The notes: generated from the sequence alone by a model not told the origin. Positions 1 to 13,366 are shown, numbered from the stretch's first letter. The stretch is 64,000 nt of DNA from Phylloscopus collybita (GCA_027886175.1 JAJNNQ010000126.1:1116001-1180000); one strand, 5' to 3'. Program-made: numbers and translations.

Positions 1-413
1 AAAATTCATGCTCTCAGGACTCAGGGGAGAACTCATTGCTCCCCATTCTACCATCATCATGAAGCATCAAGACACAGCTTCCAGACTGCTTCCAGAGTAA
101 CTTACACTTTAGGACTGCAGAGCAGTTTGAAGGTTTGAATTTCCTAACTGTAGGTGGGGACAGTGTTAAATGTTTAAAAAATTATGGTATAAAATAAGGT
201 AAGGAAGTGTGTTCTTCTGAGCTCCCTGCTCTGGAGTGATGCAGACACACCCTTCTCTTTTTCTCTTTTCCTCCTGTAGTTTTCCACAGACTTACCTTAA
301 AATGTGCAAATATTTTTATATTTCCATTTAGGGATGTTTGTAATATACCAGTGTAAATCAAGGGAAATCAAATTCTAAACAGTGCTTGTAACTAACCTAC
401 CATTCTCCTACAG

Positions 414-478
414 GAATGCAGACCAGATGAAAGCATGTTGGAAAATATCTAGCATTTCAGAGAAGTCTGAGAATGGAG
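414..478 (+). CDS. FCHO2: FCHO2 exon, antepenultimate in this window
   Basis: 65-bp internal exon in phase 1-in/1-out. It follows a pyrimidine-rich tract and cag at 411-413, and encodes [20 protein letters not shown]. The downstream boundary is G|gcaagt, a GC donor with an otherwise perfect consensus. No in-frame GT donor fits the reading frame of the next exon. Confidence 0.85.
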
Positions 479-3342
479 GCAAGTTGAACTCTTTTGTTTT
501 GCTTTCTTGTACAGAAATGTTTTAACAGTAAACAGGTGATCATTTTAGCCTCTATGCCCTCTGATTCCTTCTTACACATTTTCTTGTGCTGTATCCTGTT
601 TACTGGTTCACCTTCTTCTCAATCAATTGCCTCCTGAGAGATTCCATTATGTGTGAGATGTCAAAAGATAAATTTAATTATTAGCTATACAAGGAAAAAT
701 AATTAAGTACCCTGAGAACAGTTAGTAGTTCTAAAACAGAGTTTAGATGGGATAGGAAATTATTGCATTTGTGCTATTTGGAAGTGAGCAGTTACTCAGA
801 TGAAAATAGGTTTAGTATCTGTGTTATCTATGTTTTTCCACATATAGATAATTTAAATACATTAGAAGGAGGTAAGCAGAAGAAGTAGGGATAAAAAAAA
901 AAAAAAAATCCTAAAGTCCTGAGCTTAGATATATTATTCTTGACCAACATTTTGAGTCTTGGTTTTGACCATAATGACTCCAGGAAAGAACTTGATCTAT
1001 GCACATCTGCTCAGAGTGGTAATTTATACAATATTGCGTAAGGTACCCATAGTTGTCCTCTGCACAGTGCCCTTCTCTGAGCTGTAGTTGATGTCACAAC
1101 TCCTGCAGTCTCTGCAGGTGCAATATTTCTCTGAAGTAGTACAGCAGCCAAAGTATCTCATCTTTAAAGCCTCTGTGCAGAAATGAACTGCTAATGTAAA
1201 GGAAAGGCCTTTAGTCTTATTAAGAATTTAGTGAAGAGGATTTGAAATCACTGATTTGCCTGTAAATATGACTGGTTTCATATAGAAACCACAAGCATGA
1301 GAAGAGAAGACAACTTCTATTCCTGCAAAGGCTGCAAAGTTGTGGTTATCATTCCAACAAAACGAGAGAATTTTATTAAACACAGGTGATTAGTCTGGTG
1401 TACTTTGTCCTTCACTAACCTCACAGCCCTTTGCTATTTGTCTTCCATACATTGGATTAGACTTTTTTTTCTCCTTTTCCAAACTCTGTGGCTTTTTTTA
1501 AAAGGAAAAATTATACTGAAACACAAATGCAGCCAGATGAAGAGGAACTGTACACCTGCAGAGCAGCACAGAATTGGCTGCTAGTGATCCAGATTGCATC
1601 TTGTGTGTTGACAGCAGACCTGCACATATCCCACTGCTTCTGCTGTATTCCTTCTCTTCCCACCATATTTTCCTCCCCTTTTCTTTGAGTATAGTACTCT
1701 CAGCTCAGGAGGAAGTAATGCTGTGATGATCTTGACTTAGAGAAGCAAAGAGAGAAGTTGCACAAACACTGTCAAGGTCAGGACAAGTGGCTTCAAGTCT
1801 TTCTTCCTGGTGAACAACAATGATAAAATTTTGAGGGTTTTTTATGGTCCAACACATTATGTGATCTGTCAGTTGGAGAGAGATAAAACACAGAACAAAG
1901 TTTCAAAGCACTTGAATATACGAATTTCCATACTTAGAGCAGAAAGAACTTTCAGTTTACAGAAATAAGGCAGACCTACTGAAGAAATTAAATTGATCTT
2001 AAGCTAAATTTTTCAAGTACAAGCCACTGCATCAAACAATTTCTTTTAGTTCCTGCTTTTACCTCAGTAGCTTTTCAGTTACTAACTTTCCTTGTCATTT
2101 AGCAGTTCTTATTGATAGGAATAGCAAGTTGTTTTAAAGTAAAATTATTCCATTAATTTTAATTTAAATCTCGTTTCCCCAGCACACTTCGCAAGAACAG
2201 GAAAAGACCTGTTTTAAAACTAGAAATTAGTAGCAATGTGGGGATTTTGAAAACGCATTTCACTGCCTACAGAAATGTACTTGAAGTAATTTGATACTAT
2301 TATAAAGCAATAATGGTTCAAAAGAGATGCCACTTCACCACTGTCTCTGAAAAAAATCAACTGGAATTTTTGAGAAGTATTTAATCAGACCTTGTCTTTA
2401 ATGGAAATATAATATAATAATTTCTTTCCTCTGTGTACATTACTGTAGAAATGCATTTCTTCCAATGTTTTTATGTACTTTAATCCAGACAGATCGTGAC
2501 AATTCTTAAATGTCCTGATGCAGTTTCAAATCTGCTGGTGAAAAGCAGATATTATCTCCTATCTATCAATCAGGTACCATCTACCACAAGAGAGATGGTA
2601 GTAAGTACTTGTAGACCAGCAAGTATAAATGATTAAAGGGACCAATCAGATAATCAGTAAGTGTGGGTACCAGGCTGATACCCACATTTTGGATAATCTT
2701 GCAGAAGTTTATATTGTTTCTCTTTAAATCATTCACTAGTCATTGTCTTAAACAGACTATTGGAAGAAACAGGCTTGTAGTCTTAAGTCTTTTGAAAGTG
2801 TATGTAGGACTGCCACTGGGTAGATCTCAAAGGTCACCATATTAGTTTCACTTCTTACTACTAAAAATCTGGAGATTCTTTTGTTCTTGGTAAACAATCA
2901 GCTTCTCAGTTTTGTTGTTTTTATAGGTTCTGGATCCCTCAGGGCAAAATTTGAGCTTTCAGGAGGACCCAGTAAACCAGCAACACTTGCAGTACAATTC
3001 ATCAGTGAAGGAAGCACCCTTTCAGGAGCAGATGTGGAACTTGTAGGCACTGGCTATCGGCTTTCCCTTCTTAAGAAGAGATTTGCTACTGGTAAGACAC
3101 TGACACGCTTATATATTCAAACTAATGTTATATATTCTCTAGTATTAAATTCTAAAATATGAAACTGTTCAATGAGTGATGTATAAAATACTTACTCTTT
3201 ATTGAAACCTTTCTGACAAGTCAGTTTGTTTCCCCATAGTTATTCAGACTGCTCCAAGGAAAATACTGACAGAATTTGTTACACCTACTGACTGCAAAAA
3301 ACTTACCTTTGTTTTTCAGGACGGTATATGGCAGACTGTTGA
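414..3342 (+). CDS. FCHO2: FCHO2, 3' end of the coding region (three exons)
   Basis: Partial CDS, join(414..478, 2927..3091, 3320..3342); earlier exons lie left of the window. The product is F-BAR protein FCHO2, which binds PI(4,5)P2-rich plasma membrane and helps nucleate clathrin-coated pits. Its C-terminal mu-homology domain (muHD) binds Eps15/intersectin-type partners and cargo adaptors. The 83 complete codons seen here form the end of the muHD: a stretch ending SEKSENG, then [45 protein letters not shown] and the terminal GRYMADC followed by TGA at 3340-3342. All three exons join in phase 1 at consensus acceptors (cag, tag, cag); the last donor is gtaaga and the first is GC (see finding). 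The C-terminus agrees with the vertebrate FCHO2 end as I remember it. TMEM171 and TMEM174 follow on the same strand, as in human. Confidence 0.93.
479..2926 (+). other. FCHO2: FCHO2 intron with GC-AG boundaries
   Basis: 2.45-kb AT-rich intron starting gcaagt and ending ttttatag. I see only a short A-run near 892-908 and no repeat family or extra exon. The open frames inside it (for example around 1488-1688) are short and non-conserved-looking. Confidence 0.8.
2927..3091 (+). CDS. FCHO2: FCHO2 penultimate coding exon
   Basis: 165-bp exon after ttttatag and before the donor G|gtaaga. It carries the muHD core strand set [44 protein letters not shown]. The open frame runs upstream and downstream into the intron, but the splice sites and family length place the exon limits here. 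Confidence 0.95.
3320..3342 (+). CDS. FCHO2: FCHO2 terminal coding exon
   Basis: After tttgtttttcag the sequence completes the split glycine codon and reads RYMADC then TGA. This gives the expected FATGRYMADC C-terminus. An acceptor-like tag 80 bp upstream (3237-3239) also keeps a frame open, but it would replace this conserved ending and was rejected. Confidence 0.93.
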
Positions 3343-4327
3343 TGCACCTGTGGAAGTCGTTGGATCAGGAGTGCAAGAAATACACTCTGCCCTCTCTACT
3401 TTTCAAACACTATTTTAACATGCATTAATTTTTCCAAAATATTGACCTACTTTGAGGCTAAACTACAGAGAGTAAATGCACTTTTAAGAGTCATTTTGAA
3501 AACTTTTTATTACTTTACAATAGCACTGAAGTTAACTTCAACACTGTAAACGATCAACTACAATACTTGGGAAAATTTGTTGAAAAATTAGTAACTTTAT
3601 ATAGATGAATTCAAAATAGGAATCCACAGTTGTAATGGAAGTATGAAATTTTATGTTGTACTGTAAACATTAAACCTAAAACGTAGGAGAGCTAGTAAGA
3701 AATATTTGACCTTTTCATAAGTAATACTCATTTTTCAGATTCTTTAATTGCCAGCTTTTAATTGACAGTTTATAAAGATAGCAGAGGCTAAGTCTTGTGT
3801 AGTTCTTCTTTCTATCCATACCACAAGACCAGCTGAGTTAGAAATGTATAAAAGTAACTTGATGCCCATGGATCATTATTAAAATGTAAGTTGTTATATA
3901 TTGGGGGTTTTTTGGTTTTGCTTTTTTTTGGTTGTGTTTTTTTTTTTTTTCCTAAGTGCAATGTCTTATGAATTGCAAAACACAGCAGAGATTTACTTCT
4001 GCAGTTAGTAAAATTTTTGGGCCTTATGATTGTTTGAGTTAATGCAGTAGATTTAATTTATTTTTATATTAATTACATAACATTTGTGCCTTTTAAAAAA
4101 GCCTGTGCCTATCCAATTTGTGATACTCACGTGCCTCACTTCCTTTTTCAAAGTTTGGCTCTTCATCAAGTAAGCATGGTGTTTGTATTATAGATACAAT
4201 TTTATAAAAATTCTTTTCACTGCAATTTATTTAGAAGGCAGGTTTGCAAAAACTGCCATTTGTTTTAAAAGAAATTTAAAACACCGAATTACTTCCTTGA
4301 GGAATAATTGCAGTTAAATGTGGCTTT

Positions 4328-4333
4328 AATAAA
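4328..4333 (+). terminator. Polyadenylation signal AATAAA, proximal FCHO2 candidate
   Basis: Canonical AATAAA about 1 kb after the FCHO2 stop, in AT-rich 3' UTR-like sequence. Cleavage here would give the short 3' UTR form. Confidence 0.4.
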
Positions 4334-5382
4334 GGGAGCTGCATCATGCAGAACTTTGTAACTTTTTCATTAAGTAATTTTAATGTCACCAAAGAGGAGA
4401 ATCTGAAAAATCAGTGAAGATAGGAAAAACAAACTTTTAAAAGCAAACAGCATTACTCTTTGCTTTGGCTATAAATCTTCAGACTTTGAGTGCTTTTGGG
4501 GATGTGTTATGTGAATGTACACATTGTACTTCAGGATATTTTATGGCTGCAGGATGACAAATCCTGTCATGTGTTCATTTTTTTGTAACTACCAATGTTA
4601 ATATTTGTATTGTAATCTAATCTGCTTGCTACAGCCTAAGCACAGAGATGTGACACATCAGTAACAATTTTTTAAAGCTAGTCACTAATTTAGAAAATTT
4701 TCTATGTATTTGTATTACCAAGTTGGTTTTTTTGTAATGTTGAAATCATAAGCATTGGGGCAAAATAATTCAATAACCTGCATGTGGCAATTTCAAATGA
4801 ACATTTAGCATACCAGCATCTATTTCAAATTCTCTTTTAAAACAGTAAAACATGCTTGAGTTAATTCATGCAAAGCCAGTAATGAATTGGACTGCTGAAG
4901 CTTTAGATGAAATTATGCCTTTGTAGAAGCTGCATAAATTGTCGTGTACACTAGACACTTTTGCTGGTGAGTTTCCTTGTTAGTACAAGAACATAGTGTA
5001 CTGTAGATTCAATTGGAAGTGTATATTTGGCCCCTATATTTTGCTAATCTTATTGGTGATAAACTTACAATTTATGAAATGGTAGTCTTTTGATTGGAAT
5101 TTTAATTGTAACCTGCTTTACAATCAAACTGATTGACACAACAATATTTTATTAATGGAAACCCAAACCTATTATTGCTATTTTTGATCAAGTATTACAT
5201 TAATTTTTAAGCTAAATGAAGTAGTTAATGTTTCAGCACTTTTAAACGAGCCTTCATTCAGATGTTTTTCATACATTTGCATTGGGTGCAGGTTACAATT
5301 TTGAAGCCATACAAGTTTATATAGAAATTTTGTAAAGAAACTCAAAAACAATGTAAAAAGTATGTGTAGCTATCTGATTTTA

Positions 5383-5388
5383 AATAAA
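5383..5388 (+). terminator. Polyadenylation signal AATAAA, distal FCHO2 candidate
   Basis: Canonical AATAAA about 2 kb after the stop. Further copies at 5606 and 5907 could serve instead. Confidence 0.4.
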
Positions 5389-8300
5389 AAAGTATGTAGC
5401 AAGCTGGTTCTTGCTTGTGTATACAGCAATATCCCTTGTAGCTGCCTCCTAAGAAAATTAATTTGTAAACACAACTCTAAAGGATCTGAATTTTTATGAA
5501 TTGTTACTACGTTAGACTGTAAATTAGAGCATACAAGTTTATCTTTCAAAAATTGTAAATACTCTGAATTTTCATAAAATGTAAATTTTAAAAATTTGCA
5601 CCCATAATAAACATGTAATATATAATTTAAATACTGATTTATATTGCCTGTACTTTTGCAGTTAAGTTCCACAAATCTTCTAAACAATAAGGTAATAGAG
5701 AGAAACCATGCCTATATTGAACATTTGAAAAGATTGATTTTTAAGTGATAAAGGGTAGAGATCATTATGAACTCTTTTGTAAATTTAAAATTTACAGAGA
5801 AGGTGGATGGAAAGATGACTTCTCCAAAACATTTCATCTTTACTAAACTGGAGTGTCTGAGATGTCTGTAGTGCCCCATGCCTTTACTAAATTGATTTGC
5901 TTCACTAATAAATTAGATTAGGCAAAACTGTGTATACATTTATGAGAAAAATCTTGACTTGTGGACATGAGCTGCTGTCTGTAAATAGTGCTATCAAATA
6001 CTGTACATTATGTCTTTGCTAATAAGCCTATATCTTGTTGTGTGTGCAGGAGAAGAATCAGGGAGAAGATTAAAGTAATTATTTCTGATTTCTAACCTTC
6101 CACCAGCCAAAAAGAGTAGACAATTTAGTACTTCTTCAGCAGTCTGTATGGTTTAGTCCTTCTAAGCTTTGAGCACAGAGAACAGTTGAAACTGAACAAA
6201 TGTTTTTGAATCTGTTTGTTTCCTACTAACTCCAAGGCCTGTAGAAGTAAGTAATGTAATTTTTGTAATGTAAGTAATAATTAGTAAGTAATGACTTTCT
6301 CAGCTGGTTGGAAACCACTGCAATTCTTGTCATGCAGGAAAGCAGTAGTTCAAGGGCTTGATTCTTATCTTCTGCTGGCAGGCAGGAATGAAGAACACAA
6401 GTTCTTCTTAGTGGTCAGACTGAATGTCCATCCAACACAGTAGTCTGGTCTTTAATGCTGGCCAAAACAGGATAGAGCCTTGGAGAGCTAATGTGTCATT
6501 TGCCTTCTGCTCCCACAGCACCTCCTTTATTGGTTGGGGATATAAAAAGGTGCTGTTAACTTCTTCTAGTATCCATTGAACTTAAAGTGTAACAGATCTG
6601 ACAGAGGCTGCTCTGGCATGTCTGTTAACACTTGACTTGTACCCATGTACTGCTCACAACTGCTGCAAACTGGATCACTACTGTCCAAGCAGGTTTGTGA
6701 TTATCTCAGTACATGATCAGGTAGTTTTTCAGGGAAACCTATCTCTACCACTGCCAAATAACATTTATGTAGGGTATTTGAAAGAGCTAAGCTATTTGAT
6801 TATGAGCTGGAACAGCATGCAAATTACAACTGTGGTGAGTTTTGCTATCTAACTAAAAAGCGAGGTCTTGCATCATGGCAAAAAGGGTTACATTTCAAGT
6901 CTTGTATGTTTGCAAAGCTTAAGATACACAGATGTTAAGATGCTTATCTTTAGTTTTGCAATTGCTAGATAATTGGTTTCCATTTCATTTGTTATGAAAG
7001 GGAAATAATACTTAAGAGCGTGCAAGAAAAAAAGTCAGGAGTTCTTCCAAGCATAGCATAAGCTAAAAACAGTTCAAAGTACTAAAGCATCAGATAGCAT
7101 ATCTACTGTTGAGGTAGCCTTGATTGGACTGATTACAAAGTCTGTCAACTGAAAACATAATTTTTATCTCTAATTCTATATATTATTACACCAGTAAGTA
7201 TTTGTCCTCAGCTCACTTTGACCTCCATGTTTAATGACATGTTGCTTTTTGGATTCTCCCTTAGTTTATTCAGTAACCAATATAATGCGTACAGTCTTAA
7301 AAGAATAAAATAATCTTAAAACATGAGAGGCCTCTTCTGGATTACTTATTGAACATTTAATATTCTAATTCTGCGTTTTCTGCAACTGCTTTTTTTCCAC
7401 TTCCTTCAGAATCAATTATTTCTGTTCTTAAATCTGTTTTTAATTACTGTAACCTAAAATACTGCTTTTGTTTGCCATTGTCCCAGCTGAATTTATTTTT
7501 AAAGATCTTGTTCTGTAACTTAGTTATCATTACTCAGGAGGTTTTTTTAAAAAGTTAATGATCATAAGCCATAAATCATGCCAATTTCACTACTTTTCCT
7601 TTTATCATATCCCAACCTGTCTTCTATAAGTTCTCAGTTCTTAAGTCATGTTTTCTGCTCCAGAAAGTTACCAGTGATAATGTGTAATGACTCAAGTCTT
7701 TCTCCGTCCTGGTTAAAGAAGCAGCCCACTTTTATAATAATTGCTGATTCTCCCCTCCAGATGTCCCCTCCTGCTTTGCTATTTGATAAGCTCCTTATAT
7801 AATAGCACAGCCTTCCCTTCTGTTTCCCTCTCTCGTCATTGGTGTGCTGTATGAGTGGTCATCAGTAATACAGAAATGCTAAGGCTGCCCCAGTGTTAGT
7901 ACTGATGACATCACATCCCGAAAAGATGCACCAATGCAACTTGGCTTGGAAGAAAACCAAAACCCAACAGTGAAAGCTCAAAAATGGTTGTTTACCTTCC
8001 ACCTGTGTCGAACTCTCTCTCTCTGGCACCTTACAGGACCATGGATTTAGGCAAAGAATCAAAGAGAGAGAACAGACAGAACTTTCAGCCCCTAAGCACC
8101 TGAACTCATTCTTCAATGCAAGTTTCTCTTCACAGGTGAGAATGCCTTGGCCTGTGTGCATGAGTCCCTTCTCACTTCTGGGCAGTTCCTAGATTGACAG
8201 CACACATGCTCAGGTACACAAGTACAGCTGTAGTCTGTGATCTGCCATCTCTGCAGCTGTCATCCCTCTGAAGTCTCACCAGTCTATTCCTATGGGGGGC

Positions 8301-8780
8301 CAAGTGCTGCCAGACCTCTTCCCCTGCTGAAATCACAGTTCCATGCTCTGAGGCACTTGACTAGAAACAGTAGACTGGATGTCTGCTTCTAGTGAGATTA
8401 CAGAATAAATTTAGTTTTATTTCAGGACTAAAATTGAGAAGATTTCTCAATGTAAAAACTGCATCTTGTACATCTAGCACAAGAAACTCAGCCCTCAGAC
8501 AACTGCTGTTAGTCTGGCATAATTCCTTTAGATTGTTCAGAGGTAGTGTAGAGCCAACACTACACTCACAGAAGGAAGAATAAGGAAATTACAGGGAAAT
8601 ATGAATGTGGGCTCAGGTGTTCCCTACAGTTTAAGGGGAAGCATATGTATTTCCCACAACTTTTCCATATAGGAGTTGAAAATATTTTTAAAAAATCAGG
8701 ATGATAGGCCATAAGAGCTATTTTCTTGGCATTTTGCAAGATACTTTGAAAAGACCATCAAACTTCTCAGAATAGAAGTT

Positions 8781-8805
8781 GTATCTTTAATATGATTAAA
8801 GATAC
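8781..8805. repeat. 25-bp perfect inverted repeat (11-bp arms, 3-nt spacer)
   Basis: Arms GTATCTTTAAT and ATTAAAGATAC separated by ATG. A partial second copy of the core (19 bp, starting tttaatatgatt) lies about 40 bp downstream at 8827-8845. Confidence 0.85.
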
Positions 8806-9234
8806 ATTTAATAAGATGAATATGATTTAATATGATTAAAGATAGGTTGTCTTCTTGTACACCTAGCTGTGAGCTAGAACTTGTCCCTACTGCACTCACC
8901 TAAGTACCAGCCTTTGCTTACAGGAAACAATAAGTTTCCCAATGAGAGCAATATGGAACCTGTATCCCCACTTTCCTCAGCAATGACCTTTCCAGATTGC
9001 TGAAGATGGCAGTGCTTTTGCCAGCTGTTCTTCAAGGCGTGCCACAAAAACACACATTAGAATTCAAGAGGGTTTTGGGAAATAGCATTTTCTAGCCATT
9101 CTTCCAAGTGATCCTCCAGCTCAAAACAGTCCTACACTAACATGGTTTTGATAAAGAAGTATGAAACGATAATCTGTGTTTTAGCAAGGGCTTCATCCCC
9201 TTCTTAGGCAGCAGCAGTGCAGTCTCTGGCTCTT

Positions 9235-9282
9235 CCTGCTACTGATGGTTAGGAAAAGCCTGCTACTGATGGTTAGGAAAAG
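9235..9282. repeat. Perfect 24-bp tandem duplication (two copies)
   Basis: The unit starting cctgctactgatgg and ending aggaaaag occurs twice back to back without a mismatch, so the duplication is recent. Confidence 0.9.
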
Positions 9283-12200
9283 CCAAATAATTGTCACAAA
9301 TTATAAAACAAGCTTTCAAAAAAGTGTTACACTGTTCTTGAAGTGGTAACTGTTACCTCAACATCAGTTTATAAGCAAAACATGTTCTGAGTTTTACCTG
9401 ATATAAAGAGTTCTTCTGGGCCCAGGAACATAGACTCAGCTCTACCTGCTGTCTAGGTCATCAGTAAAGGTGTTTGTACCAACACACAGCAGGAGCAGTG
9501 GTATCCAGAAGATGTGTTCACTATTTCAACTACTGGTAACAGTCTACTGTTGCCATTATTTTAGTTTGTGGAGCAAAAAGACCTTGTTTGTGTGAGAAAC
9601 AGCACCAGTGTCCTCTTCACAGAAGCTGCAAAGTATTCACAGCATATGGTGCCAGACAGAACAGTGTCTGAACAGAAGACAGATTTCTGTATCAATTTTT
9701 ACATTTTCCCTATAAAAGCTAAGTGGTAACTTGCAATGTCCTGCTACTCCATTCAGTGATCTTTTCAGTTGTTTTTTTATGGAACTGTAAAAGCAATAGA
9801 ATATTAAGACCTTGGTTGGTGTTTTTAGGGAACAATACCTTACTCATCTGTTCAGTCAAAGACTGGTTCTTTGTTTAAAGAGTTGTTTTAAAGTTCTTGT
9901 TAAGTCTCTCTTGGACACTCGCCTTTAGTTAAAGGATCTTCTATTCTCTTTGACATTTCAAAGTCTTCCATACTTGCACACTTGTTCCATCTCCATTAAA
10001 GTTTAGGAAGCCCTTTTTTCTCTTCCAAAAGGTAGGTGTTTTAATGGTCATTGCTGCCACTATCTATATTTAAAGACATGTGAATTGCTTGTTTACAACA
10101 GATACACAATCAGATCTAACCAGATGTTTGCAAGTAATGATTCAAATGAGTATTAGATCATATCAGGTATGTCTTTCATTGTTCTCCATAGATGCTACCG
10201 GCTCTACAGAGAATACTGTTAGCATATACTCCCCTGTCATCTCTATAACCCAACTATGGTAGTAGTAGCAATAGGGTCAAGGTGAGGAACATGTTAAAAA
10301 TAGTGTGGGATTATTTCTATGGTGAAGAAACTGATGTAAGCCTCATGAAATAATGCACACTGCATCAGGCCACCTTGCTGTAGTCAGTATTTACTTTTAA
10401 ATCAGAAAAAAACCACACAGCTGCTGGTAGGGATCATATTGGAACTACTGACAGCCTGCTTACACCTGGATTTACACCTGTTAGCTTTCAAGTGGTCTTG
10501 TCAGCCATGTCTAATCTTGGAGAACCCCTTTGGAACACCTGCCTGAGTCAAGAAATTCAGTGCTCTTGTACAGCAAGTTGTTTTCTTCTAGGAAGGTGTT
10601 AGATTCTGCAGAAGCTGCCATACGTGCTGGCTGTCAGCAGATTATGGGCAATTCATTTGTAGTGCCAGAATGAACTCAAAAGCGGGGGTGGGAGCATAAC
10701 AGTTGCAGAAAGAAACAAACACTCTCTGCTGCAGTTGACAAAGAATCATAAATGACACCTCATCTTAAGTTGCCTATGTGAACTGCACAACTAAACATTA
10801 GTGACAACCAAGTAAAAATTATTTGGTTGCATTTGTTGTTAGAAATCAGGTTCAAGTAGTATGGCCAGGTGCTACTTTTTGTATATGCTCATAAAGCAAT
10901 AATCCCTTGATTGAGATGCCTACCATAATTGAACACAACCCAGCTGGTTTCCACTACAGCTTCATGATGAGCCAGCTTCCTCAACAGATCAATACTGTCA
11001 AAAGGCATGGGCCAAGCTGTCCATCTTCACTCAACACCCCTTATATCAGCTCTGTTCCACCTCAGTACATTATTTGCTTGTGATTCCACTTACCAACCAA
11101 ACATAAGTCAAAGCCAGAAAACAAGAAAATTCTCTTCTAAGTTAAGCCAACTGAACCAGCTTGCAGGAGGATCTGCGAAACAGAGATTCCTGACCTAGGG
11201 GTAGAGGTGGGATAGGGAATGAGATCTCCCAATTTAGACAACAACACATCACCAGCCCAGGCCACCTGTTCACTAAATCACAGAGACAGGAACTAAGCTG
11301 GTCCCAATGACATAAGGGAGGGCTTCTTTTAATAGTGGCTTTAAATCCTGAAATTATAAACAAGATTGATAAGAAAAGCAAATTAAACACAGGGGTAGGA
11401 AAGCCCATGGAGACAGTTTGACTGGGGGTGATAAATAGGCGTTTGCTCCAAAAAACAACAAAAATGTTTAACTTCCACTCTGTTATGGGATCTGTACTAG
11501 CTGGAAATGCCAGAATTTGTAAAAACAAAAAGAGTGAGAAAGAAAAATATTCAGTAAATGTTTTGCCACATCTCCTAAAGGCTATCTAGATCATGTAGTC
11601 ATAGGATGAAAATACTTTGCAATCCAAGAGTATCTAAAGAGAGATATTAATACATCATCTACTAAAGCTAAATATTTTTAAACCAGCATATCAGATAAAC
11701 AACATCCAAGAATTTAGGAAGTTAAATAAACCATACTATGGATCATTTATTTTTATTTCAGTGATTCTCAAATACTGGAAAAGATTAGAATATTAAAATA
11801 AAGATAACACCATTACAGAAGGGAAAAAAAAGGGGAAAAAAAAAGAAAAGGTGTCAATTCAAATAACTCTAATACAGAATTTAGAAAATTAAACATTTAA
11901 GATAATTAGTGCCAATCATGGATGTACCAAATAAAGGTCTTAAACTAATTTAGGATTAGGTTGAAAATCTGGATCATAAGAATAATAGGGTCAAAGCAAA
12001 AAAAAGGATTTATGTAAGATGCCTGATTTAGAAATACACAACATTGGATTTATAGAGCAATGCAAGAACATAATTAAAAAATTAGTCTTACGATGTAACT
12101 GAAGAGGAAATCAATTTTAAACACCATTCTGGTGGACTCCTGCAGACTTCATAATATCTAATATTTTTCCAATTACTAATGTTAAAAAACCTGAAGCTTT

Positions 12201-12397
12201 GCAGATGACAAACAGCTGGAGGACAAAAAATAAGCTAGGTCTCCAGTGCAGTTTCTTACCACTATCATCCAAAATGACAAGAGGATATAAGTATCAAATA
12301 AGTAGGGACAAAATAACATCTCTTTGGGATAACCAAGGACTTTCCTGAACTATTCTTAAAAAGCTATCCAGCGCTAGACCTTGTGAAAAGGCTGCAG

Positions 12398-12490
12398 ATC
12401 CTCATGGGATCACAGAAGATCTGAGGCTAGAGGAAACTCTGAACATCATCTAGCCAGTTCCCAAGCTCAAAGCAGGGACAAAGACCTGAA
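12398..12490 (-). mobile_element. CR1-like LINE fragment, diverged
   Basis: The segment containing atcatctagcc and ctcaaagcaggg resembles the antisense of the CR1 3' region (the stretch usually reading as a 'within the clinic of 3-prime' consensus: catctagtcc... ctcaaagcaggg). It is short and degraded, and its limits are approximate. Confidence 0.45.
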
Positions 12491-13286
12491 GTTTTACCAA
12501 ACTTCCTGCAATCTCCTCCCATGATTTCCTATCTCCATGATAGATTATACGAGACCCTTAAAGACAATTAAGATGTCTGATATGATTCAGGCACATATTA
12601 TGGACCAAGTCAAATGTTCTTACCCCTTCAATAAGAGCTCTACCACAAAGCTGAATTCCATGCACTATAATAGAGTCATGTACTGTGCAGAGAAGACAAA
12701 CCTTGGTGGAGTAGTCTCCTAGGCACCTTCTTATGTTTCTGAAATCTTTCCTTAGATAATCCAAGATGTATCAGTGATTCTCTGTTTGGAGTATAGTATA
12801 AAAAGGGAAATGGACCATTTGTCAGAAAAAAAGATATGATCAATATTCAGAAATTCTTCATGGCACATAGACCAATCCTTTCCCTTTGTCTCTGTGTCCA
12901 GGTTTTCAGAAATTACTTCTGTCTACACGTTTCCTGAATACGTAAGAGAAATCTGAGTTTGAGAGAATTCAACAACCTGTAGTGCCACACAAACATTTAA
13001 TGTCTTTTAACATGGGAAGCAAGTAGTTTAGGTGTGTGGCAGTAGCATCCCATAGGTACTGTGAGTTAAAGAAAGGCTTTCAGCTCCAGTGCCTGGATAC
13101 AGACGTGCACCTGCAACACTCAGAAGAAACAATAACCTGCCTTACTTCTGGGATGATGAATTACTCAGTATGGGAAAATACACTTTGAGAAATCATTTAT
13201 CATCATCCATAATAGCAAAATAAATAAATAAAGTAAGCAAAATATCACAAAAAAAAAAAAATCAGCTTAGACAAGGCCCTCTAACC

Positions 13287-13366
13287 AAAAAAAAAAACCC
13301 AAAAAACAAAAAAAAAAAAAAAAAAAAAAAAAAAAACAAAACAAAAAAAAAAAAAAAAAAAAAAAA
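13287..13366. repeat. A-rich low-complexity tract
   Basis: 80 bp of almost pure A with a few C interruptions. A 13-bp A-run lies just upstream (13249-13261). It sits 120 bp left of the solo LTR but is not part of it. Confidence 0.9.

Larger units (their letters stand above)
3343..5930 (+). other. FCHO2: FCHO2 3' UTR (end uncertain)
   Basis: Very AT-rich, no conserved coding frame, directly downstream of the FCHO2 stop. Several AATAAA signals allow alternative 3' ends: 4328-4333, 5383-5388, 5606-5611 and 5907-5912. The right limit given here follows the last of these and is a guess. Confidence 0.6.
5931..12397. other. Intergenic, FCHO2 to TMEM171, first part
   Basis: No exon, RNA gene or recognisable repeat family found over 6.4 kb. 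It contains a perfect palindrome at 8781-8805, a 24-bp tandem duplication at 9235-9282 and short A-runs near 11820-11850. Open frames are all short. Confidence 0.6.

Noticed and set aside
3240..3417. FCHO2 terminal exon starting at 3240 after an upstream tag
   Set aside because: The frame stays open for 59 codons, but the acceptor 80 bp downstream gives the conserved GRYMADC end and a stop; the longer reading has no family support.
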